NCBI GenBank assembly: GCA_030544235.1
Contig: CM060463.1
Location: 9,709,690-9,773,689 of the forward strand
Direction: 5' to 3'
Length of the DNA: 64,000 nt
Source of the DNA: Lepturacanthus savala
Taxonomy: Eukaryota > Chordata > Actinopteri > Scombriformes > Trichiuridae
Part shown: positions 23,575 to 35,216 of the stretch, piece after piece
Position numbering within the stretch: the stretch's first letter is position 1
Layout: every line of letters begins with the position of its first letter
Notes under the pieces: model-generated
What the model was told of the DNA's origin: nothing
Database searches by the model: none
What the model saw: the letters and a program-made list of their open reading frames with translations, nothing else
Made by a program: the position numbers and the translations under genes

Positions 23575-26500
23575 AGCTGTTTGTTGGTATCTGGCGTGAC
23601 AAAGCAGTAATATTTGAGGGGTCGCACATTCTTACTGCCCAGAAGAGAAACTTTACCTACAAAGTATAGATATTTTAGTCTTAGATGATTGTTTTCTTCC
23701 AACCGATTACCAACCTAGTGAGTAAAATCAACATGTGGAATAACGTGCTGTAGCTTCTGAAGATTACAGTCCAAACTGCCTGAGAGAACCAGAAAAGGGC
23801 CAAGGATCAATCCCAACTTCATTGGACACCAATTTAAAGTCACTCAGAGTGATTTACTTGGCTGCAGGGGCAGGTCCAGGGGCCACTGTAATGAGATTCC
23901 AGCTGCTTCTGCCCATCTTAAGCCAGCATTAACGTCCTAGATACACTTATCCTCCAAACTTATTTTCCATTTGTCACTCTATATAAAGGTGTGGAGTTTA
24001 ATGTGAAGTTAAATGTAAAAGCAAGCACAACATAATTCTGTCAGTCCTCTGTTGAGAATGGGGAATGTGAAAATATGTTTTAAAGAGATTAGTCCTATTG
24101 GCTCAAATTAAGGTCAAATGTATTGTCGCTCTGTATCACCATATCTGAATGTGAAATACATTTGAATGTGTATGTTTAATGAAATGAATTAATTTGAATG
24201 AATTAACTGTGACAACTGTGTCTCACTGCAGTAATGGGACAGAATCTGCAACCATCAACATCATATAATCATTTTTCATCATCCTTTAAGGAAACCTAGA
24301 CCTTGAAATGCTCTTAAATAGATTTTTTCTTTACTCATTGATTCAAATGAGTTTGTTTTTTTTTTTTTTCCCCTATATCAGGAATAAGAGATAAAACTAA
24401 GTAACCAATTTGTCTTCTTGATTTGGCATGAGAATAAATCTTTCTGTCATGATCATCAACCATGGTAACCTTTTGTTTGCACTAGATATTAAACAATTTT
24501 ATCGCTCTTTTGGTGTGTAACTTTGTGCAAAATATCTCCGTCCTTTCAAACTAGTCTGAACTAAAATCCACAATTTTTGTACATTTGAACACAATGGGGA
24601 AACTGTCCTTAAGTTACCCCTGTTTTAATTCTGGCGCAAGAATAAGCACAATTGAAATTGCTATTTACATGACGTGGGCGCCAGGCATGAAATTTAACAC
24701 ATGCACCAGTGGATGCTATTAATTACAGTTGCGTTTGGACACTATAACCACTTTAACACTGACTAAATTGGGCCTCTTGGTATGGGAATAGAATCATGCC
24801 ATAAATCGTGGAAGCAAATCAAACATCTGCGTGAATATGATTAGTTGAGGGACTTTGCCAGTTGGACAGCAAGGCACAGCAACGCCACTGGGACAAATGG
24901 AACAAACCACACAGTCCTGAATGCCGGAATAAATTGTATTGTAATTTGATGCTTCTGAATTATATTGTTGGAATGTTTGCTCGTGCGGATGTTTGATTTG
25001 CTCGCACAATTTATTTCATGATTCTATTGCCATACTTTTGTTTATCTCACATAGATTTCATACTTAATATCCAACTACCTGTAAATAACAATTAAAATTG
25101 ATTTGAGTCGGTTTAGCTGTGTTGGCTGCTGAGTCAAAAAACTGATAACACTCAACCAGAGTGTGTTTCTAAGCTGTATTATGGGGTAGTAGTAAGCAAA
25201 TGTAGTTAGGGTTAGTTTGTGCTTTTATACGTTCTTTAGTGTGCAAAGCAGTTGCTGTTTAGACTTATTAAATTTGCTGGCAGCTCATGATATTATAATT
25301 AACAGGTATATATTAACCGCCTGTGAACACACATCAGCTTTGAAAATAATTTCAATCTCATTTGAAAGCTACATACTACTGGCACTTGTCACAACACATT
25401 TGTGCAAGCTGTTAAGATTTATCGTTATTTAATTATAGTTTTGCGAATTAAGATTTTTTTTTTTTAATTAAAGTTGCTACAAAGAACTTGTAACTTGATA
25501 AGAAACAGTCTCATGATGCCTCTGTATGACCTACTTAAATGACACCGTCAGCGAGAGGATTTGCTATTTCTATACAGTTATTCTGAATGCCTGTGCTTGG
25601 GTCAGACTCCCCGTGAGAGTACAGCTGTGGTCGAGTTAGTAAGAGTGTGAATGAAGAGAGATAAGAACAACAAAATGAATCTGAGAAATAAAATGTTTTT
25701 CATAGCCTTTGTTCTAAAGGGCTTACAGGTAACCGAGGTGTATGAACAGTACTTAAACAGAATTTGCATTGCTTCACCATCGTTATATTGCCTTTTATTA
25801 ATCTTATATACAGCCACAAATTGATGTGTTGTAGAAAAAGCTTTTGTCCACATGGAGCCACTAAAATGAACTGTTTACTATAGCATTTACAGTAAGAAAA
25901 TGTTAATGTAGGTAACTGCTGCAACACTGTAAAACTAGTATATTACTATATAGTATATATACTATAGAGTATATTACTGCAGGCCTGGCTGCAGTATCAA
26001 ACTTCTACTTCACATTCTAAAAAACTTTACAGTAATTGAACCTGTTGAAGTGAATTACAGATGAAGTACTGTTTAATTCAGCTGCCAGTATATTACTGTA
26101 ACTTTACTGGGATTTTTTTGCTAAAACACACTCCCTGCATAGATTAAATAAGTTTCAGTAGATTCAAAGGAGTTGTGAAGGTGACACATATCATGCAGTG
26201 ATAGACATGAAAAATACAATTTCCGAAATCTTTGGATGTTGTCAAATGGCTGGAATTTGCTCGAGCGTTTCTGTGTGTGTGTGCGGGCGTGTGTGTGTGA
26301 CCACTGAGACCTGCTGAGAGCACCCCGTGCACCCAGAGGGGTGGCAGGGGACAGATGGCAGGGAGGGACGAGAGTAGAAGCTGCCAAGCAACATTAGTCA
26401 CACCCATTACTCACAGGCTCTCTGCTGGCAGACAACAAGTGAGTGTGCCCCTGACGTCTACATAGCAGGAAATTCTCATTAACAATTTGCACGGGAAGGA

Positions 26501-26593
26501 ACAATGGGGGAGCAATTAGAGACGAGCAAAGAGGCATTAGAGAAAGTGAGGAGGGATGAGGAGGGAGACCTCCTCTACGCTGTCACCGGATGC

Positions 26594-26626
<33 letters not shown>

Positions 26627-26700
26627 GCAACCCTCTGGCATGGTAACACGCTCAGACATCAGTATTCTCCCGGGTCTTCCTGCCTAAAATGACAAAACGC
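23575..26700. other. Gene-free AT-rich DNA
   Basis: No gene is visible. 25930-26110 contains repeated TATTACTATA/TACTGTAA motifs in both orientations and may be a worn MITE. A GTGTGTG-type tract lies near 26273-26300 and an ATC-rich trinucleotide tract near 26591-26628, which gives a spurious poly-Ile frame. Confidence 0.5.
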
Positions 26701-28160
26701 AAGTAAACTGCAAGCCGCCGCGCAGGAACTCCGCTAATCTGTCCGGATAGAGACATCCGTGGCGTTGGGGGAATTGTGTTCCTGGTCCGGTGCCTTCGCT
26801 GTCATCCCCCGAACATCTAAGGACAAACACATCCAACGCCGCGTTGATCCCCGCGCACAGAAGTGCGATCTAGGCCAGACGTTCATTTTCCCCTTTTAGA
26901 AGCCCGCTAATGAAGTCACAAACAGGCCGACCCGGTGGGACGTGCCCAGCCTCCGCCGCAAAGATGTAGGAAGACTTGAGGACTAATTGGCAGCACCCTT
27001 GTTTCCAGTGTAATTGCACTTATCTACCGAGTCACCTTCGAGGGTCATTAAGAGGCTCTGGATTAATTGAGCAGAGCATTGCGGAGAGAAGGAAAGAGAG
27101 AGATGGAGAGAGAGAGCAGATATTTGGCCCATTACGCCGATCGCAAACTTTCTTGGAGTCTGACACGTCCGCTCACACAGGACACTTCCAATCAGTCCGC
27201 TTAATCGCTCCTCTGCTGTGACTAACAACAGTAACAGTTTTTCTTTTTATAGAATTCTCAGTGATCATTATTTCACAGCCCTACTCCCACCAGCCCTCTC
27301 TAATGGGTCAGATCCAGCGCTTTAAGAGCGGTGATGGAGTAATGACAGTGCTTTTAGCCCGCTCGTGTGCGGAAAAACAAGCCGCGGAGAGGAGCGGGAG
27401 GAACGTTTCAAGTGGGGATGTAAATTGTGACTATGAGGCAGCGCGTTATAGGCTGTACGCGTAGAAATTCACATTTCTCATCACATCAAGGGCACATGGA
27501 GAGCCTGCCAAAATAGAACTGAGGTAACCAAAGTGTAATGAAACCCAGTGCTTGGGGAAATGGCTATAGCGCGTGTTTTGGCTTACTTTAATGTTGCACT
27601 AGGAAAGGCTGAAATTAATTTTCAAGGTCACCCGTCGTGTCAGAACGTGTCTACGCAGGCAACGCTTGGCCGGGGTGTCCTCTGTAGTTTTTTATCTGCA
27701 AGGCTCATAAGTTCGGTCTAAGGCTTGGGCCCGGCTTTTAGTCAATGTCAAAAGGCTCGGCGAGATCAGCGCTTCAGTTTTGATGGCTCAGCAGGTCAGC
27801 GCACGCGATCCCGGGCTGCAGGTTACCGGGCGTAGAAGATTACAGCAGGAGACGGCGCCAACGCACAGCCAGTTTAACCCTCGAAATGTACCGCAGTCGA
27901 ACGCAACCCGGACTGAGAACACTTCGCCTTCGTTCATTTGCATGCGTGGCTGCCGCGGAGTGCTTGATGAACAGAAACCCGGGGGCTTAACCTTCTCTAA
28001 TGCTTTCAGATTGATGCATCTACTGGAGTTCTCCCTTCCCTTTTTGTTTGCGCGCGCGGCTGGATTAGGCCGGTGTCGCCGCCGTTTGAGGGAAAGATGG
28101 ATGTTGATGGGCCTGACCTTTCATTTGCGTGCTCCGCCATGCATGGCGCACCAGTAGAGA
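26701..28160. other. GC-richer unique stretch with CpGs
   Basis: This block is visibly richer in GC and CpG than its surroundings, with no repeats. 26880-27080 (GACTAATTGGCAGCACCC, TCTGGATTAATTGAGC) looks like a regulatory element. Frames of 81-125 codons are present on both strands and match nothing I know. It could be an enhancer cluster or a CpG-island remnant. Confidence 0.35.
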
Positions 28161-29380
28161 GAACGCTTGTCAACAAGCCGGTGTGTGCGAGCGACGACGT
28201 TCGTGTGCCCGCTGTAATCTCTTACTAAAACATCCGCGGCGTTCTCATTGAGAAAGAGGCAGAAGACAGACGAAAAGGGCATATTTGTGTTCTCACTTTG
28301 TGCAGCAGGAGGGGGGGGGGCTTTGAACAACTGCATTGTATGAATGAGAGAGAGATAGAGAGAGAGATGGCGGGGGGTGGGCATTGACTGTAGCAAAATG
28401 TCAACATGATAAATCCAACCTTTACAAGCAGTCTCTGCTCTAAGCGCGCTCGTGTTCCAGAATTAATAATCAGAGATATAAAATTGTTTTGGAATAATTA
28501 ATTCTGTCACATATTCCCTCTGTGAGGTCTATAAATCCAGCTTAAGGAAGAAGAGGAAAAAAAAGTTAGGGCTAATATATATACGCCGAGTGCTGCCCTG
28601 TGAGTTGCCTTAGGGGGGGAAAGGTGCTTTTTATTGGCCGAGAGGATGGCGCTTGTTAAACAAGCCTCGCCAGAACTGGGCGGGTGTCAGGCCCATGTGA
28701 AAAAGAGATCAATCTCCCTGACCCGTGTCGAGCCCCTGATGGATGAAGCAGCAGAGGGGGGGGAGGGGCTGTCATTGTTTGAGATGGTTGGACCGCAGAG
28801 GCCAACGCCAGCCTTACACCAAATGACTTGTCAAGCAATTTCGCTGTCGCAGACAAATTTCCAATGGCAGATTAAAATCATGACCGTTTTGCTGGAGCTG
28901 TGGCCCACTCCCGTCACCTCAGCGGTTGGTGTGAGGCGGTCGTAATATTCAGTCTGGGATGTCGTCAGAATCTTTTTTTGGTTTTGGCTAGGACTGGGTG
29001 TTACATTGCATTGTATTACATTTTCATGCTCGATATAGGATCATGTCATGTTTATATATATATATATATATATATTTCTTTTTTTTTTTCAGTCACTTAG
29101 CAACCGGTGTGTAAAGCAGCGTCTGGCCAGCGAAAAGGTAGACTTAATATCGAGCTTGAGATAACTCGACATAGAATTTACAAGTTAGACATGTTACTTG
29201 TTAGCTGGCATCAACACAGTATGTTGATGCCAGCTAAAGTTACGTAACATATCTTCTGTTTAAGTCAATTTGGCCCGGTGCCAATTTAGTGTAGGTAACA
29301 TGAGAAAACCAGTTGATAGTGTTAAGTTAACTTTAATAAAAGTAAAGTGGTAAAATAGTAATGTGTATATAATAGTAATA
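28161..29380. other. Gene-free stretch, enhancer-like 28430-28560
   Basis: 28430-28560 (CCAGAATTAATAATCAG, GGAATAATTAATTCTG, CTATAAATCC) is homeodomain-motif-rich and repeat-free. A GA-rich tract lies near 28346-28368 and a (TA)n tract at about 29055-29074. A perfect hairpin is listed separately. Confidence 0.4.
29201..29237. repeat. Perfect 16-bp inverted repeat, 5-nt loop
   Basis: Arms 29201-29216 and 29222-29237 are exact reverse complements. Beyond them ATGTTAC (29191-29197) is mirrored by GTAACAT about ten bases past the right arm, giving an imperfectly extended stem of about 60 nt. Confidence 0.95.
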
Positions 29381-29699
29381 TGTATATAATAACAATGCAT
29401 ACATAATGGGAAACTGCAATTTATTTTGTTTCCAATAATTCTATGTGCAATAATCTACTCATCTACCTTATACTATGTGCACTTTTAAAATAACCATGTA
29501 CTATAGTGTGTATAGCCATTTAATTTTATTTTTTTATTTTCTCTGTTAGTGTTGGTATTTAGGGTATTTTTTTTGTTTTTTTAACATTTTGCTTCGTCTG
29601 TGTGTCTTAAGTTTTTTAACAGTGCTGTATGTTATGTGATGGAGCTTCAATTTCCCTGAGGAAACCTCCCAAAAGGATCAATAAAGCCTAATCTAATAT
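29381..29699 (+). mobile_element. LINE 3' UTR/tail (Rex1/L2-like), 5'-truncated
   Basis: ATGTGCAATAATC and TATGTGCACTTTT recur as in fish LINE 3' UTRs. The segment ends with TTTCCCTGAGGAAACCTCCC, AAAGGATCAATAAAGCC and a short (TAATC)-type tail. No ORF2 remains. Confidence 0.6.
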
Positions 29700-32600
29700 C
29701 CTCATGGCATTATGTAACTTGCTGACTGCATTTTTAAGTACATTCGCTGTAAAAGTAAAATCTGCAGTCATGTGTCATTTGTTTACAGAGAGCCTGCCCC
29801 CACTGCTTTAAAAAAAAAAAAAAAAAAAAACCTAGAGGAAAATCTGCTGGTTGGTAAAAAGAAAAGTCACGGCTCGCTGATTTGTGGATGGTTCGGCTAA
29901 AGTGGCAGATGGGGAGCAGAAAAAAATGCATTCTGCAAAAAGTGCTGGAAACAAAACTATTTTATTTTTCTACATTTTCTTTTTTCAAGAAGTTTTCTTT
30001 CTGCTAGTTTTTGTTGTTGATCCCGTACTGCTGAATGTTAATGAAGGTCCCCGTGTGATTTGTCACACGTGGCTTCAAACTGTCCATCTTGTTATAACTT
30101 CAGGAAAAAAAAAAAATACCGAGATGAATTTTGGTCCGTATCGCTCGGCCCTCGGCTCGTGCAAATAGTGAAGTTCAATGACATGAACTGTGTCAACAAC
30201 CGATCGGTGTAATTGAATGGTAACCATGATTTATACAGTGTTGGCACACAAAGCACACACTTTGCTTCATGTTTTCAATTTACCAACACAATTATTGACA
30301 TTAAAGATAAACACATAATGAGGAAACTAAAGTTCTGGAGCTTTTAGCTATGGTAATATTTGCAGTCAAAACAGACCATGCAAATACACACTCCCTCCAA
30401 TATCAATCAAGGGCATTTAGATATAAAATTATATAAAAATTACATAGACAAATTTTACTTTACTCACAACACAAGAAGCCACAATTGGTTCCCCAATTGT
30501 ATTTTGTGCAGATACAATAACATGTTTTATGCCATGTACATTTCTCCTTTTTATGTATACTCATGTATCTATTTGACATCTGTTCATTATTATTTCCATT
30601 AATCAACTGATAAATGACTTCAAGATAAAATATTACGCATTTATATAACCTTCATTGATGTAGCATGATTTATAGTTTTGTTTAATTTAATATCAGTCAA
30701 TGTGAAGTAAGCTGCTGTAGGTCCTCCCTGGATTCAGAGGAAAAAAAAGATCTATGCAGAGCTTAATGAGTGTTCATAGTGTTGCACAGTGGGGGGCAAA
30801 GATTGATGGCTTTCAGTGAGATAAAGGCAATCTTATTACATGGCCATTAATAAAACATCATTCATTAAGTGGAGTAATAAACCTGCCATCAGTTCTGTTG
30901 ACTCCAACTGACAACTAATCAATACAGTGTGGGGGAATTCAAACTTCAGAGGATATTCACTGTTAATTGTACCCTTTTATAAATACTAAATACTATATAT
31001 AGTTGTTGGAGGCTTCCCGTCTACATGTGATAATGGTTTTGTATTTCCCTCTTTGTCAAATGGCCAATTTCAATATCAAATGATGATGCAGCATTTGAAA
31101 ATTAAAGAAACGTGGTAAAGGTGGATACTTCCTACTAAATGTGACATTTTCTTCTGGTAAAAGAGTGGGAGCAATAAAGCCGGGGAAAGCAATAAAGCAA
31201 GTTGCAGATGCTTGACAGTATATCTTCATTATTGATACCATAAAGTTTTACTTTGGATGTGAAAATATGCAGACTAAGAAATCTAACAAAAGTTGATAGT
31301 AAAAACGTGTTATTATTGGGATGCACACAGTTGTACATATTATACAGCAGGTATTCCAATATTCAACTTTATTTTGATGGCTTGGAAAGAACTATGATAG
31401 CGTTTGTTTTAGAGGAGTTCAATGATAGAATTGTGAGCTTTTATTTCAATTTCGCAAATAAGAAACACAAATCTAGTGTCAGAAAACATCACAGAATCCC
31501 AACAGCCAGTCAGATGTGGTGCCTCTCAAGGCTGAATTCCACCGCATGTGGATCCGGTCCGGAACGGCTCGGATCCAGACCGGATCCGGCATCTGGTCAA
31601 CCCTCTCTGTGAGATAACTGTGGGTACAGGCAATTTTTGTTATGTAGGCCTACTTCATTTAAAACAAAATCTAAATAAACTAAAAAAACAAAAAACAGCA
31701 AAATCAAACGCTCCTCATCCATGGTGAAGTTGGGTGAAATGATACCTGAAACCGTGACTTTGGATCCGACTCTGTCCATTATGACGTTTTCAAGGTATAG
31801 TCATTTAAAATATGATCCGCAGTGACCAGTGTGTTTTATTTTTTTTTTAAAAAATATTTGTGTTTAACCTAATAGAATGATTTGTGAGCAAAAATGATTA
31901 ACATCGGAAATCATCCGCCTCCTCAGAGAAGCCTAGTATTTGCCTCAGTTGTTAGAAATGGACTTTCTGTCTTTTTAAAGCAAAGCAGTTGATTTTTAGA
32001 TCACCATCATTTGTTCGAGAGTCTTTATTCAGACAGATTGCTCGCATAAAATATCATTTTATGACTCTATTGGTGCATGGTGATAGGAGTGAAGTTATAG
32101 TTATGGTAAGCGTGGCTCATGTCGTGCGTATTTTCGGATCTAAATCAAACACGTCATGGCAAACACGGCCTATTTTTGCTTGGTCTCAACAGCATGGATG
32201 TTTAATAATACCCGGATACAGCACCGGAGGCAAGGCCCCTTTTATTCCTACGAGAGTTGTTTTGTGCACGAAGTCAAAAAAGCCACTTCTCACTTTGAAG
32301 AAATATCCAGATGATTGCACAACACTCGTATCCTCTATGGGCCTGTCAGCCAAGACCAGACGTGTCCTGTCGGCTACTTCTGGTTTACCCCTCTAGCCGA
32401 CTTGAATACGGTTAAAATAATTAAGACCTACGGCTCTCCGAGGCTTTCCGAACGTTATCGGACCAGATGGATTTAAATTCTCAGTGATAAACCCAGACAT
32501 TTCATGGGGGTTGTGACACTCAGAAAAAATGTATTCACTGTTTTCACAGCTACTCCTCTTCCCATGATTGCCTGTGGGGGGAAAATGACTTTTGTGCCCA

Positions 32601-34214
32601 TAGCATCAATGGATGGACATCACGATTGTAATTACACAGTTTGGCCACTAGTTAAATTTGCTTCAAGCCCTGCTCTCTTTCTGAAATCATGCGTATACTA
32701 AACTAAATTATAGAGAAAATCCTTGGTTTACATCTCTGTCATTCTGTCTGTTTTTCCTCATTATTTATTGTTGTTAAATAAGCTGAGCACAGCTTTGGAC
32801 AGAGAGTAGCGTACAGGGAGGCAGCTGTGCACCGTGATTCCCAGTCTGACAGACATCTGAGGTGCATTCAATTAGAACACTGTTTTAATCAAACATTGAG
32901 ATTTTATCAGCAACTTCACCTTTTACTTGCATCATTTTTGCAACATTTCAGGTGGGTGGATAATTAAATGCATTTGTCTCTTTGGCCAACAAGTGGCACT
33001 TTAAAGGTCCCGCATGATGCAAATGGCCACTTTCCCTGTTGATCGCATCTCATTTGAGTAGGTTGGTCCTTCAACGTGGCTCAGGACACGTTGGCGATGT
33101 GACCACATACTGCCCAGACTAAAGCTGTCCACTTGTGATGACATCATCCACGACACACATGTTCATACCAGATGTGCTCAGGGTCATAGTTTAAACTAGA
33201 ACAAGCTGTGGCCTTTATCATAGGGAGAAGTGCTGTGGACGCGTCCCTACAACTTTACCCTTATTGTAAAGTGTCCCCAACCTTATAAATCAATAGTTTG
33301 TAGCCGTCACAACACATTTAAATCTTTATGGAATATAATTCAAGTGTAAACTGTATGTACCTCATAAAAGGTATTGCAGTTGTTTTGTTAATGTATATCC
33401 GAATCATTGGCAGATGCCGCTGCCAAATCTATGTCCGCACCACTTATCGAATTAAACCTCACCGCAGTCATTGTTACTCAGAGGGTCGCCGCTCGATACT
33501 ACTTTGTTGTTCCTCTCAGAACAGGAAGTTTATCGTAGCTTTAAGAAGTAGCTCACTTCTGTCTCTTCAGGGAGACTCTCAGAGGTGATCATTTCCTGCA
33601 GCAGATGAAGTGGTAAATGCAGCTTGCCTAACTGCGAGAAAGTGTGTGGGCGTGATGGAGGTTACCACGAGTCAAGAGAGAATAGTTCAGAAAAACATCA
33701 TGGGTGGATAAGAAGACAGATTAAGAGATTACCATTTTACCACATGGCACATTCTTCAGCCTTCAAACCAGACAGATGTTTTTTTTTTTTCTCTCCTTTG
33801 AGTGAAACATAAGAGAAATATACAGCTTATAGGAACATCGCCGAATTGTGCAAGATGAATCGGAATTTCCAAGTATCTTATGGGGAAACTGACATTTTTC
33901 AACCATATCTCTATCTGTTGGAATTTGGGATAAATGCAGCTGCAGCTGCACTGTGGTTCCATCACGTCTCCTCATCCAAAATGCATAAAGGAAACAACAT
34001 AAGGAATTCAGCCTCAGTAGAGAGAGAGGTGTAACGCTGCTCACTCACTATGTCCCTGAACTTTTTTTTTTGCACACCTAAACATCTTAAACACGCCTTC
34101 AGTAGTAGACTGTATGCTGTATGTGTTGTGATCTTTGTGGTAATCCCCTTAAAAGTGTTCTCTAGTCATAGGGCACCAATTAAAAAAGATTGTTAATTTC
34201 TACACATAACACAA
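29700..34214. other. Gene-free, mostly unique DNA
   Basis: Poly-A at 29811-29830 and other homopolymers are present. 30770-30960 (TCTTATTACATGGCCATTAA, ACAACTAATCAATACAG) is enhancer-like. 31540-31600 has GGATCCGG/CCGGATCC palindromic motifs. On the minus strand near 31720, MDEERLI... weakly resembles the start of a MADF domain as in Harbinger-linked proteins, but it breaks down at once. The 135-codon frame at 31989-32396 is not recognised. Confidence 0.4.
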
Positions 34215-34425
34215 ATGGAATTTAATGAAGTACATTTTCTTGAGTACTGTACTTGGGTACGAGTTTGAGGTACTTGTAATGTATTTGAATAGTTACAGTT
34301 TATATTTGATACTTCAACTCCACTACATTTCAGAGGGAAATGATGTATTTTCTACTCCACTTTAGTTATTTGAAAGCTTTAACTATTTTTTAGATGCAGA
34401 TTTGACCCAGTGGAGAATATAATTA
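34215..34425 (+). repeat. Copy of GTACTTGGGTAC-type fish repeat
   Basis: CTGTACTTGGGTAC (about 34247-34260) and TTTGAGGTACT (about 34264-34274) are exactly repeated, in reverse complement and in the same order, at about 46845-46873. CTCCACTACATTTCAGAGG and TACTCCACTTTAG are further segments of this style. No coding capacity. The class (SINE or DNA transposon) is not determined. Confidence 0.65.
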
Positions 34426-34505
34426 TAAAAAATACAACACATTGTTAAAGATGAAACTATTGGTTTTCAACATTTTTGTCATTTGACATCTTACAAAAAA
34501 CGAGT

Positions 34506-34670
34506 ATCTCATCTAGGGCTGACCCAAAACAAATTGAAGCGTCGAAGCTCGGCTGATCACATGGTTGATCGTTGCCATAGAATCATAAAGGCTTTGATTT
34601 TTTTTTTTTTTTTTTTAAATAGAGCGCATGTGACACAAACTAGTTGACACCAATCAGCCCTAATCTCATG
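34506..34670. mobile_element. 149-bp hAT-type MITE with target duplication
   Basis: The element spans 34514-34662, with ends TAGGGCTGACCC and (reverse complement) TAGGGCTGATTGG sharing TAGGGCTGA. The flanking octamers ATCTCATC (34506-34513) and ATCTCATG (34663-34670) agree at 7 of 8, as expected for the hAT 8-bp duplication. A long T run (about 34600-34617) lies inside. It is non-coding. Confidence 0.75.
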
Positions 34671-34978
34671 ACCCCCCCCCTAAAATGACTAAACGCAATT
34701 CCACGCTTGATGTCTAAAATCACCTCAGTCATGCTCATGCGTTCACATTATGTATAGAAATGCCCAGCATAGGTGTGCTGTGCCTGCCTCACTCACGGCA
34801 CAGATAAAATGTAGTCTCTTGCGCTAATTGTTCAGATGACATTGGCTAACTAAAATAATCAATTATTTTAAATTTATTCATTAAAAACTAGAGCTTAATT
34901 AAGTTGTAGAGTGTGGCTCTTGGATGAGGGGAAAACATAGCCAATTCTCTGATTCAGTCTCATAAATTGTACTAAACT

Positions 34979-35216
34979 TTCAATTTGGACGTCAGTCAGT
35001 CATTTTCTATACCTGCTTATTCCTCATTAGGGTCGCAGGGGTCTGCTGGAGCCAATCCCAGCGCGTTACAGCGAGAGGCAGGGATACACCCCAGATGGTC
35101 GCCAGCCGATCGTGGGGCACACACACCATTCACTCACACCTACGAGCAATTTAGAGTCTCCAATTAACCTCAGCATGTTTTTGGACTGTGGGAGGAAGCC
35201 GGAGTTCAATTTGGAC
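34979..35216 (-). mobile_element. tRNA-derived SINE copy 1 (5'-truncated)
   Basis: Direct repeats TTCAATTTGGAC (34979-34990 and 35205-35216, 12 of 12) flank an element at 34991-35204. Read on the minus strand it runs from CTCCGGCTTCCTCCCACAGT to a tail CTGACTGAC. It aligns with the middle and 3' part of the copies at 45.7 and 54.7 kb, and the Pol III head is missing. This is the signature of target-primed retroposition with 5' truncation. Confidence 0.9.

Noticed and set aside
26504..26692. Frame with a membrane-like Ile-rich segment
   Set aside because: The Ile/Val run comes directly from an ATC/ATT trinucleotide repeat.
27779..27835. tRNA-like string TGGCTCAGCAGGTCAGCGC
   Set aside because: No acceptable B box follows and no cloverleaf can be drawn.
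27780..28157. 125-codon plus frame in a GC-rich block
   Set aside because: High GC lowers stop frequency; no similarity to any family I know and no splice context.
31597..31779. MDEERLI start resembling a MADF domain of Harbinger-associated proteins
   Set aside because: Only the first residues fit loosely; the expected Trp and further pattern are absent.
31989..32396. 135-codon plus frame
   Set aside because: Ordinary amino-acid mix but no recognisable motif; cannot be supported as a gene.
31528..34017. GGCTGAATTCC near 31.53 kb and its reverse complement near 34.01 kb as transposon ends
   Set aside because: Only 11 bp match, with no target duplication and no coherent interior.
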